DNA from: Solicola gregarius
GTDB lineage: Bacteria; Actinomycetota; Actinomycetes; Propionibacteriales; Nocardioidaceae
Assembly (NCBI RefSeq): GCF_025790165.1
Contig: NZ_CP094970.1
Coordinates: 1,116,001-1,180,000 of the forward strand
Length of the DNA stretch: 64,000 nt
Reading direction: 5' to 3'
Shown here: piece by piece, positions 9,777-17,119 of the stretch
Layout of the letters: each line of letters starts with the position of its first letter
How positions within the stretch are numbered: position 1 is the first letter of the stretch
The notes under the pieces: generated by a model
Database searches by the model: none
Seen by the model: the letters and a program-made list of their open reading frames with translations, nothing else
Told to the model about the DNA's origin: nothing
Translations under genes and position numbers: made by a program

Positions 9777-9984
9777 CGGCCCTGCGGCAACGTCGTCTCC
9801 TGTCCCCTCCCCAACGGGGAGCCCGAGTCTCCGGTGAACGTCTTCGCGTCGTGATCGAACCGGCATGGCCGGCGGCAGTGTCGTGAGCCGGTTGGGCCGC
9901 CTGTACACCGGCTCAGCGTCGGGCGGGCGGCCGCGACAGATCGCGATCGTCCGATCTGGTTATGTCATTGGCTGCTGCACCTGC

Positions 9985-12840
9985 TCAGTTCCCGTTCAGG
10001 ACGATCGTCCAGGCGACCGACCGGGGGCTCTTCGCGTTCGTAGTGGCCGTCTGGCGACCGACCCTCCCGCGGTTGACCGGGCCGTTCGAGTCGGCCAGTA
10101 GCGACGTGACACGGCCCTTGCCCGCGCCGAACACTCTGCGCCGCGCGGCGACCGACTTCGGCGCCTTCCATTTGGTCGTCGAGCTCGAACGGTCGGCCCA
10201 GTACGACACGACCCAGTCGCCGGCGCTCGCCCTAGCGGTCGGGGTGCGGTGCTTCTTGGTCCGGCGCGCCGTCGACTTCCGGACGGCGCCGATCGAGTCG
10301 GTGCCCGCGTAGGCCGCAACCGTGAAGGTCGCCTTGGGCCTACCAGCGAGCCGCCACCGCTTCCTGGAGCCCGCGTCTGCTGTCGTCGCCGACTTGGTCC
10401 ATGCAAAGCTGGCGAACTGGCCCGCGGTCTTGCGCCCGACCAGTCTCCATCCCTTCGGCGCCTTGGGCTTCGGATGTCGCGACGCGAAGGTCGCGAGCGC
10501 CAACAGCGTGTCACCGCGTTTGGTCTTGGCGGGAATCGGGACTCGTGGCCGAGCCTGGTGCCGCGCAACGCCCGTGGCAGCTCGGTACTTCACCGTCGAG
10601 GGTGGCGGCGCGGACACCCTGACCCGACGGTTTGCTATGTCGGTGCTCCCGCCGTCGTCGGTCACCGTCAGCGTGATCGTGTACGACCCGTCGTCTTCGT
10701 ACGAATGCCGACTCTGCTTGCCGTTTGCCGATTTGCCGTCGCCGAACTCCCAGGCGTAAGAAGTGATCGTCGCCCTGTCGTCCTTGGAGTCCGACCCGTC
10801 GACCTCACACGTCCGGTCGGTGCAAGTAGCAGTGAACGCAGCCTCCGGCGGAGAGTTCACTCGACCGATGAAGAGTGCACGCGATCGCCAGTCGACGCCC
10901 GAGCCCACCGTCGACGACGACCCCGACGGGACCCCGTTCTGCACGTCGATCGCCGTCAGTCCGTTGCTGGACGACGCGACGTAGACCTTGCCAGCTGCCG
11001 CAAACATGCCATCTGTTGTCGACCAGTTGCGGCCGGTCGACGCCTGGAACTGGTCGACGCCGACAATCCCGCTGTCGACACTGAAGAAGCGATAGAACAA
11101 CGTTGACTGGCCTTGCAGGGTGTAGAAGAGCCGGCCGTTGTCGTAGTACATCCCGGTCACGTTGGGGATCTGGGAGTAGAACGCGCTGATCCGGCCGTCG
11201 TAGGTGTTGCCGCTGCCCGTATCGACTCCGGCCCATGCCGGGTCGTTGTACGGGTCGAGTTTGCTCGCCGGGCCGAAGGTGCCGTTGTCGAACGAACGCT
11301 TGTACAACGCGCCGTCGTTCTGTCCGTAGATCAGGTTGTTCCCGACCCGGAAGGCACCGCGAACTCGGCTCCAGTCGATGCCGCCGCTGTTCGCGTTCGT
11401 CGGCGCGCCAGCCGTCGTCCCGTCGAAGTCGACGGTCCGCAGCGGATTGGCACCCGACGTACCCAGGTACGCCTCACCGGGCAGGGTGGGCGTGGAGTCA
11501 TTCGCGACCCGCGCACCACCGGCGAGTGAGAAGAACGCCACGCGTGGCCGGTGGTACCTACGGTTTCCGACCCACTCTGTGTCGCTGCCCATCCACAGCC
11601 CATCGGACGAAGCGTGCAGCGCGTAGACCGCTGCGCCACGCGGGTTACGGCCGGGGTTCCACTTGAGCGGGACCCCGGTGCGCGGGTCGAGCGCGGCGAT
11701 GCCCGGGCGCGGCACCGCACCCGGCTCGGCGCGGTCGCTGCCCATCGCGTTGTTGAACCAACGCTGGTGACCACCGACATAGACGGCCTGCTCGGTCGTC
11801 TCGACTGCCCACAGGGTGTCGCCACCGGTGTCGGCGACCCAGGTCGGCTGAATGTTGCTCCCGGTCGCGTCCGACTCGAACCTGGCCGCGGTATCGCACA
11901 GGGTTCCGTTGTTGTGGCCGCCCGTCGTCGCGATGACGAAGTAGCTGCCGTCCGGCGACATGTCGACGCCACGCATGTACGTGTCGAACGCCCAGTTGAA
12001 GCAGCCCGGCTCGTAGCGCCGCGTCTGCCAGTTCGCGACGGTCGCACTGGTCGGCGTCAGGTCGACGACGACCGCCTGGTCCCGAGACAGCCCGTCGACC
12101 TTCTTGAAGTTTCCGATCGCCACCATTCGACTGCCACCCGGAGTGACATCGAGATCACGTACGCCGATCGCACCCTGCGCACCGCCGCCGCTGTTGTTAT
12201 GGCGTTCGGTGACCGGCGTGTTCAGGTACGGAAGCAACGCTCCGCTACTCGCGTCGAGCGCGACGAGGCCGCCGTAGAAGCTGCCGCCGACGTCCTGGAA
12301 GTTGCCACCGACGAAGATCTGGTCCCCGGCCCGCGCGATGGTGTTCGCCCGACCGTTCATCGCGGGCGCTCTGAAGCCTGCGACCCGCGAGCCGTCGGAG
12401 AGGTTGAGCAGGGTCACCCGACTCGAGCTCGCACCGTTGACCTCGGAGAAGCCGCCTACGACGTACAGGGTGTTGGCCGTCGGTCCACGCAGCACCTCCT
12501 CGACCGAGCCGTTCAGCGCCGGCACGAACGACGTGCTGATCTTCCCGGTGTCGGCATTGAACGACAGCAGGTAGTTGCGCGTGACCTGGGTGCCGCCAAC
12601 CGACGTCGCCTTCGTGAAATTGCCGCCCAAGACCACGGTGTCGCCGATCTGGGTGATGGTCCGCACCGAGTTGTTGTCCACGGCAGGGGTGTTGGCAGGG
12701 ACAGCGCTGACCACCTTGTCGTGGTTCGGTGCCGCGCTCTGTGACGGGGCGCTCGCAAGTGCGGCCAACGTGCCTGCGACCAGACAAGTCGTCGCGAGCC
12801 CGATGGCGAGACGCGTTGTACGACGAATAGATACCATCAT
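9985..12840 (-). CDS. secreted propeller + PKD domain surface protein, basic paralog
   Basis: About 951 residues from the ATG pair at 12840/12837; the annotated frame can be extended to 12867, but MVSIRRTTRLA aligns with the start of the paralog at 8623. It has a signal peptide to APSQSA, a delta-60-like propeller (VVLGGNFTKATSVGG, IFVGGNFQDVGG), a PKD domain (AAFTATC ... YAWEFGDGK ... SYTITLTVTD) and a C-terminal beta module ending in AWTIVLNGN. This last module is very Lys/Arg-rich (KPKAPKGWRLVGRK, KSTARRTKKHRTPTAR), unlike the acidic paralog at 5735. It has its own upstream region of 248 bases. A role in binding an anionic, sulfated surface polymer is an inference from charge and context. 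Confidence 0.8.
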   Translation of the reverse strand: MMVSIRRTTRLAIGLATTCLVAGTLAALASAPSQSAAPNHDKVVSAVPANTPAVDNNSVRTITQIGDTVVLGGNFTKATSVGGTQVTRNYLLSFNADTGKISTSFVPALNGSVEEVLRGPTANTLYVVGGFSEVNGASSSRVTLLNLSDGSRVAGFRAPAMNGRANTIARAGDQIFVGGNFQDVGGSFYGGLVALDASSGALLPYLNTPVTERHNNSGGGAQGAIGVRDLDVTPGGSRMVAIGNFKKVDGLSRDQAVVVDLTPTSATVANWQTRRYEPGCFNWAFDTYMRGVDMSPDGSYFVIATTGGHNNGTLCDTAARFESDATGSNIQPTWVADTGGDTLWAVETTEQAVYVGGHQRWFNNAMGSDRAEPGAVPRPGIAALDPRTGVPLKWNPGRNPRGAAVYALHASSDGLWMGSDTEWVGNRRYHRPRVAFFSLAGGARVANDSTPTLPGEAYLGTSGANPLRTVDFDGTTAGAPTNANSGGIDWSRVRGAFRVGNNLIYGQNDGALYKRSFDNGTFGPASKLDPYNDPAWAGVDTGSGNTYDGRISAFYSQIPNVTGMYYDNGRLFYTLQGQSTLFYRFFSVDSGIVGVDQFQASTGRNWSTTDGMFAAAGKVYVASSSNGLTAIDVQNGVPSGSSSTVGSGVDWRSRALFIGRVNSPPEAAFTATCTDRTCEVDGSDSKDDRATITSYAWEFGDGKSANGKQSRHSYEDDGSYTITLTVTDDGGSTDIANRRVRVSAPPPSTVKYRAATGVARHQARPRVPIPAKTKRGDTLLALATFASRHPKPKAPKGWRLVGRKTAGQFASFAWTKSATTADAGSRKRWRLAGRPKATFTVAAYAGTDSIGAVRKSTARRTKKHRTPTARASAGDWVVSYWADRSSSTTKWKAPKSVAARRRVFGAGKGRVTSLLADSNGPVNRGRVGRQTATTNAKSPRSVAWTIVLNGN

Positions 12841-12883
12841 GGGCTGCTTCCCTATACCGATAAACACACTGAAGGTTGCCCAT

Positions 12884-12897
12884 CCATGAAACCGCCG
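12884..12897 (-). promoter_or_regulatory. conserved leader element of PKD gene (copy 2)
   Basis: Same plus-strand 14-mer CCATGAAACCGCCG as at 8664-8677, at nearly the same distance from the start codon of the paralogous gene. Confidence 0.35.
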
Positions 12898-12919
12898 ACT
12901 TAGCGCATATACACCGAAA

Positions 12920-12936
12920 CTCGGAAAGTTTCCGAG
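12920..12936. promoter_or_regulatory. 17-bp palindrome upstream of basic PKD gene
   Basis: CTCGGAAAGTTTCCGAG is a perfect inverted repeat (8-bp arms around one G) about 80 bases upstream of the start at 12840, in an AT-rich patch. Size and symmetry fit an operator for a dimeric regulator. The acidic paralog has no equivalent, so the two may be controlled differently. Confidence 0.4.
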
Positions 12937-13088
12937 AACAAATACCTACTGTGTTTGCGACCTGACCCACCGTAGGTGAACCCGCCGGAACTGCCGAAGA
13001 GCCGTGAGCGGGACGTTCGAGTGCGACACGCCCGCGTGTCGCCGCGCGTACGTCATGCCCACGGGGGAGGGATGCTCTCCTCGCCGTG

Positions 13089-14555
13089 CTAGTAGCCGAG
13101 TGCGCGTCGAACCCCAAGAGTCAACAGCTCGACGACGCGCCGGTCCCGAGCCGGCAGCTGCGAACGCCACGCGTCGTCACGCACCAGATCGACCGTACCG
13201 GTCCTGAACCGCATCGGGTTCCCGGCAACCGTATGAGCGTTCCCCAGCCGGACTCGGCGGCCGTCGATTTGGGCGAGGCCACCCGGGTCGAGATCGTGGT
13301 CGGCGAAGTCCAGCAGGTGCCGCACGGTGTCGGCAGGAGCGGCGAGGAAGTCTTCGTACCGCACCGTCGTCATCGCTATGCCACTCGCTCGCAACGCGCC
13401 CGCGAGGCCGGCGAACATGGTCCAGGTCGCCGCAGACCTGGCCGCGCTGTATCGCGGCATCAGCGCCTGCTCGCCGACGACCTCCGGCCGCTCGACCGAC
13501 TTGCCCCATGAGTGTGCGACACCACGCGGATCGCGTACGACGAAGACACAGCGCACGTCCACGTTTGCGCGACGCAACAACGCTGCATACGCGGGAAGCT
13601 TGCTCGAGTCGACCAGGAGGCGCGACCCCGATACCTGCTGCGCCGCACGGTAGAGCTGATCGAGGCGATTCACCATTCGCTCGCGTTCGAGTCGATGGCG
13701 GGCTGACGGGCTCGCCGCGATGAGCTCGGGGATGCGACGCGTACGAACCACCCGGTGCCGCCCGTCGATCATCTCGCCGGGATCGATATTGCTCCAACCG
13801 TCGAATCCCGACTTGCCCACCGCCGACCAGAACTCGCACGCGTCGAACGGGACCCCGCAGCCGCACAGCTCGTGGTCGCGGACGCCGCGCTCCCACAGAT
13901 GCACGGTCTCGCCGAGAGCGGAGACTCCTGCAACCTCGCCGAGCGTGCGCTCGAGCAGCGTCGACCCGCTTCGTCCTGACCCCAAGATGAGGAGGACCTT
14001 CGGAATGGTTGGTGTGGCGCTGAGCTCCGTGACGATATTGCTCAGTCGGCGGGCGGCCTCCGCGACTCGCGCGTCCGCCTTCCCGTCGACCGGGACGGTG
14101 TACTCGTCGGGTGTGACAAGTGCGGCGTCGAGGAGCGCGCCGAACTCGTCGCGCGTCGCTGCCATTCTGATCAGCTCGTCGTCGTCGAGGCGGCGGCAGA
14201 ACGCGATCTGGTGCCCGTCGACGTGTTCGTGGAGCGCAGGGTCACGCGGTACGACCACCGGAACGCACCCCGCATCCCGTGCCTCGACGATCGACATCGG
14301 TCCACCCTGTGTGACGACGACATCGGCTCTGCTCATGAGGGCGTTCAGCTCGTCGTGGGGTACATACGGCTGGGAGGCGCAACGCGATGGCCGTTTTGAC
14401 GTCCCGTGCTGGACAAACACCTGGACCTCGTCGGCATCACGCACCTGTACCCACGCGTCGATCCAGTCGACGAGCCGGTCGAACCGGTGATGATCGGAGC
14501 CAACGGTCACGAGCACCAGCGGCACATCCGGGCGGATCGTGTCTATGGGCTTCAC
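13089..14555 (-). CDS. Alg13/PssE-like glycosyltransferase subunit fused to a sulfotransferase
   Basis: 488 residues from GTG 14555, which overlaps the stop of the upstream Alg14-like gene as GTGA, so the two should be translationally coupled. Residues about 10-170 match the GT28 C-terminal fold of Alg13/PssE/EpsE proteins (VLVTVGSDHHRFDRLVDWID, VFVQHGTS, ADVVVTQGGPMSIVEARDAG, VPRDPALHEHVDGHQ). Residues about 186-488 are a sulfotransferase with the PAPS loop GSGRSGSTL (192-200), LVDSSKLPAYAALL and CVFVVRDPRGVAHSW, related to the protein at 3239. Such subunits normally bind the UDP-sugar and work with a membrane-bound Alg14 partner. The fusion implies that the sugar being added, or its neighbour, is sulfated at the same site. 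Confidence 0.85.
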   Translation of the reverse strand: MKPIDTIRPDVPLVLVTVGSDHHRFDRLVDWIDAWVQVRDADEVQVFVQHGTSKRPSRCASQPYVPHDELNALMSRADVVVTQGGPMSIVEARDAGCVPVVVPRDPALHEHVDGHQIAFCRRLDDDELIRMAATRDEFGALLDAALVTPDEYTVPVDGKADARVAEAARRLSNIVTELSATPTIPKVLLILGSGRSGSTLLERTLGEVAGVSALGETVHLWERGVRDHELCGCGVPFDACEFWSAVGKSGFDGWSNIDPGEMIDGRHRVVRTRRIPELIAASPSARHRLERERMVNRLDQLYRAAQQVSGSRLLVDSSKLPAYAALLRRANVDVRCVFVVRDPRGVAHSWGKSVERPEVVGEQALMPRYSAARSAATWTMFAGLAGALRASGIAMTTVRYEDFLAAPADTVRHLLDFADHDLDPGGLAQIDGRRVRLGNAHTVAGNPMRFRTGTVDLVRDDAWRSQLPARDRRVVELLTLGVRRALGY

Positions 14556-15007
14556 AGCACCGGTCCCAAGAGTTCCGAACCCGCGTACAGGTCTCGCTGC
14601 TCGTCCCATTGGACACAGAACCTTGACGTGAACGGGCGACACAGCCGGCCCGTCAGTGTCCGTGAGTCGATCCGGTCGTACACCTCGACGTAGATCGTGG
14701 GTATCGACCTACGTCGCGCCTCGACGAAGAACGGAAGGGCGACGCCGGCACCCGTGGAGATGACGATATCCGGCCTGACCCGACGCAGCACCGAGCGCGC
14801 CAAGTGCCAGTTGCGGGCGAGGTTGACGACATTGCGCGTCGTCGGGTGGTGAGCGTGGATGACGTGCTCTCCAGCGAGCGGCTCGACCGCGTCGGGCTTG
14901 TCGAACGTCACCCAAGTACGGGGATGGCTGGCCCAGACGGAACGGAGTCGGACAAGCTGCGCGAGGTGGCCGCCGGTCGACGACACGAGCAGTAACCGAG
15001 CATTCAT
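14552..15007 (-). CDS. Alg14/PssD-like glycosyltransferase subunit
   Basis: 151 residues from ATG 15007, chosen because GGGGAGG lies six bases upstream. The sequence LLLVSSTGGHLAQLVRL near the N-terminus and DIVISTGAGVALPFFVEARRRSIPTIYVEVYDRIDS are typical of the Alg14/PssD/EpsD half of split GT28-type N-acetylhexosaminyl- or glucuronosyl-type transferases. This half anchors the enzyme and binds the acceptor. The C-terminus (FCVQWDEQRDLYAGSELLGPVL) also matches. The catalytic partner is encoded next, overlapping by 4 bases, and is fused to a sulfotransferase. The pair probably extends a lipid-linked glycan on the inner membrane face. Confidence 0.85.
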   Translation of the reverse strand: MNARLLLVSSTGGHLAQLVRLRSVWASHPRTWVTFDKPDAVEPLAGEHVIHAHHPTTRNVVNLARNWHLARSVLRRVRPDIVISTGAGVALPFFVEARRRSIPTIYVEVYDRIDSRTLTGRLCRPFTSRFCVQWDEQRDLYAGSELLGPVL

Positions 15008-15085
15008 CTGCAGCCTCCCCAGCCTCGTCGATTCTACGAGTGGCATTCGAGAACGTCTGCCGTTCACACAATCTCGCAGCTGGCG

Positions 15086-15970
15086 CTAGCCGGCCATGAT
15101 CGCTCGCCATGCCTGTTGGGACGGCTGATCGGTCAGTTCGAAGTCGCCGCCAACCGTGGAGTTGAAGTAGGTGACGAACTCCGCCTGGTGCTGCTCGGCG
15201 TACGCCGCAACGGCGTGGAGCCAGCGGGCACGGCGGTCGCCGTCGTCGTGCCCGACGAGCGGGCTACCGAACTCGGCGATGGCCCACTTCGCACCGACTC
15301 GCTTCGACGCTGCCACGGACTCCTTGAATAGTGAGTCTGGGCTCGCGTACTCGCCGTCCCGCGCAGCCGCGTTGTAACAGTCCCAGGCAAGCACGTCCGG
15401 AGGCTCAGCGGCGAGGTAGGAGGCGACCCGACGTTGCGTGTCCCCGCCAACGGTCCAACACATCAGCACGACTGTGTTGATCAGCCGCGGATTGTCGGCC
15501 GTTGCGGCGATCCGTGCGATACGGTCCGACGCGCGCGAATACTCCCTCGCCGAGAAGGCTCCCCGTTCGATGTCGTCCTCGGGCTCATGGAAGTACACCC
15601 AGTAGATGTCGCGATCGGTCGGCGCGGACGCGAACCACTCGCGAAGGTACGTGTCGGCGGCGCCTGCCAACACTTCGCTCGGCGCGATCTTGAACGATAC
15701 GACGATATCGGCAGACCCGGCGATGTCCGTCAACCGCGGCCACGGTGCGGGGAGCGTTGACGAGAACAGCCGGACGATCGGTGGCGTGCCGACTTCGCGA
15801 TGCAACCTCTCGACCGCCGACGCGTCGGACTCTCCGCCTCGGACCCGGACCGTCGTGCCGAACTGCGTCTCCGTCGCAGAGTCGGACTCGTCGCGCACCA
15901 GGAGCGCGGCGCTCAGAGCAGCGGCAACGGCAACGGCGAGGACCAGCAGTAGGGCACGACGGCTCGACAC
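15086..15970 (-). CDS. secreted/membrane-anchored glycoside-hydrolase-like TIM barrel, acidic paralog
   Basis: 294 residues with a signal-anchor-like N-terminus (ALLLVLAVAVAAALSAALLV). The body looks like a (beta/alpha)8 barrel of the GH26/clan A type. VYFHEPEDD places a candidate acid/base at Glu129, WAIAEFGSPL a candidate nucleophile at Glu233, and the family Trp-rich strands (VVLMCWTVG, VLAWDCYN) lie in between. It is a paralog of the basic protein at 16034 but is rich in Asp and Glu. The start is GTG 15970 with TAGCCT six bases before it, suggesting a leaderless transcript. It may cut or trim the local polysaccharide. The substrate is unknown and the GH26 link is by motif only. Confidence 0.65.
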   Translation of the reverse strand: MSSRRALLLVLAVAVAAALSAALLVRDESDSATETQFGTTVRVRGGESDASAVERLHREVGTPPIVRLFSSTLPAPWPRLTDIAGSADIVVSFKIAPSEVLAGAADTYLREWFASAPTDRDIYWVYFHEPEDDIERGAFSAREYSRASDRIARIAATADNPRLINTVVLMCWTVGGDTQRRVASYLAAEPPDVLAWDCYNAAARDGEYASPDSLFKESVAASKRVGAKWAIAEFGSPLVGHDDGDRRARWLHAVAAYAEQHQAEFVTYFNSTVGGDFELTDQPSQQAWRAIMAG

Positions 15971-15997
15971 CCCGCAAGGCTAGTGCGGGGCGTCGAG
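15963..15997. promoter_or_regulatory. 35-bp inverted repeat over start and -10 of hydrolase gene
   Basis: CTCGACACCCCGCA and TGCGGGGCGTCGAG form 14-bp arms with one mismatch around AGGCTAG. The repeat covers the GTG start (15970) and the presumed -10 (TAGCCT, minus strand) of the hydrolase gene and lies 37 bases beyond the stop of the upstream paralog. It could be an operator or a terminator-like hairpin for the upstream gene; there is no T-run. Confidence 0.45.
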
Positions 15998-16033
15998 TCG
16001 CGTGCCCGGAACAAGGGCAAAGGGAAGCAGTCG

Positions 16034-16975
16034 TCAGGCGAGCTTGTTGACGACGTATCGCCAACCCTTCTTCGAGGGACGGTCCTGCAGGCGGAAGTCG
16101 CCGCCGACATCGCTGTCGAAGTACGTCACGAAGGTGGCATCATGCTTGGCGAGATAGCGACCGGACCGACGTAGCCAAGCCGCTCGCTTGTCGCCGTTGT
16201 CCGAACCGGCCAGCAGGCTGCCGAACTCGGCAACGCCGTACGGACGGTTCATCCGGTTCGAGATCCGATTGATCTTGCGGAACATCTTTCGCGGAGCGAT
16301 GTAGCCGTTCTTACGGATCAGGTAGTTGTACGCATCCCAGCCGAGGACATTCACCGCAGACGGAGCGTAGTAGTCCTTCCACGACCGGCCCGACCCCTTG
16401 CTCAATGACCATGCCATCAGGATCAGGGTCGACTTCAGCTTCCGGTTGTGGGCCTTCGCCTCGAGGCGGTCGAGATGCTTCCACGCTCTTCGGTACTGCC
16501 CGGCAGTGAACTGTCCGGCCTCGATGTTGTCCTCGGGCTCGTGGTAGTACGACCAGAAGGTCCGCCGATTCTTGGGCGCACTCTTGAACCAACGCGTCAG
16601 GTAACGGTCGTAACGCCCCGATGTGATCGCCTTCGGATCGGCCTTGAACGACACGACGAGCCGCCGACCTTTGTAGTCGGACCTCAGGTTCGACCACGAC
16701 GCGGGCAGACCGGTGTGAAACGCCCGTACGACGTCGACGCCGGCGAACTTGCGGTCGGTTCGCCGCATGGCCTGCGCCGCCGACTCGCCGGATCGCTGTT
16801 GCGCCGTGGAACCGAAAAGAGTGTGCGTTCCCTTCTTCGACGAGGTGGCATTACCTCGGTCGGCTGGGCCGCCCGACTGCCCCGCGTCCGCGCTTGCGAG
16901 CGGCGCGACGACGAGCGCGGCGGTAACTGACAGTACGCACACTGAACGGCGCACAGGGTAGGTTTGTATACTCAT
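16034..16975 (-). CDS. secreted glycoside-hydrolase-like TIM barrel, basic paralog
   Basis: 313 residues from ATG 16975; GTG 16984 in frame is possible. It has a signal peptide (VCVLSVTAALVVAPLASADA), a linker, then the same barrel as the protein at 15086. WSYYHEPEDN gives candidate acid/base Glu146, and YGVAEFGSLL gives candidate nucleophile Glu250. The C-terminal half TYFDSDVGGDFRLQDRPSKKGW aligns closely with TYFNSTVGGDFELTDQPSQQAW of the paralog. This copy is rich in Lys and Arg. It lies 145 bases downstream of the flippase gene, with a separate upstream region containing a 9-bp-arm inverted repeat. The likely role is processing of the exported glycan. The family assignment is tentative. 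Confidence 0.65.
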   Translation of the reverse strand: MSIQTYPVRRSVCVLSVTAALVVAPLASADAGQSGGPADRGNATSSKKGTHTLFGSTAQQRSGESAAQAMRRTDRKFAGVDVVRAFHTGLPASWSNLRSDYKGRRLVVSFKADPKAITSGRYDRYLTRWFKSAPKNRRTFWSYYHEPEDNIEAGQFTAGQYRRAWKHLDRLEAKAHNRKLKSTLILMAWSLSKGSGRSWKDYYAPSAVNVLGWDAYNYLIRKNGYIAPRKMFRKINRISNRMNRPYGVAEFGSLLAGSDNGDKRAAWLRRSGRYLAKHDATFVTYFDSDVGGDFRLQDRPSKKGWRYVVNKLA

Positions 16976-16999
16976 TGTAATCACTCAAATGCGAGGGGT

Positions 17000-17032
17000 G
17001 ACTGGACGGATCAAAGGACCGTACGTCCAGTC
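17000..17032. promoter_or_regulatory. inverted repeat upstream of basic hydrolase gene
   Basis: GACTGGACG and CGTCCAGTC, perfect 9-bp arms 15 bases apart, lie 25 bases upstream of ATG 16975. They would form a stable hairpin in the leader mRNA or serve as a protein site. There is no match to a riboswitch class that I know. Confidence 0.4.
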
Positions 17033-17119
17033 GCAGGTGAGTGCAACGCGGCGGATGTCACCGAGGGTTAGCAGTACGCCGAATGTCGTAAAACATCCGG
17101 CTAAAACAGTCTTTCGGCG

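Noticed and set aside
16976-17119. ydaO-type (c-di-AMP) riboswitch before the secreted hydrolase gene
   Set aside because: Such riboswitches often precede actinobacterial wall hydrolases, but the conserved core sequences are not visible here; only a simple hairpin is present.
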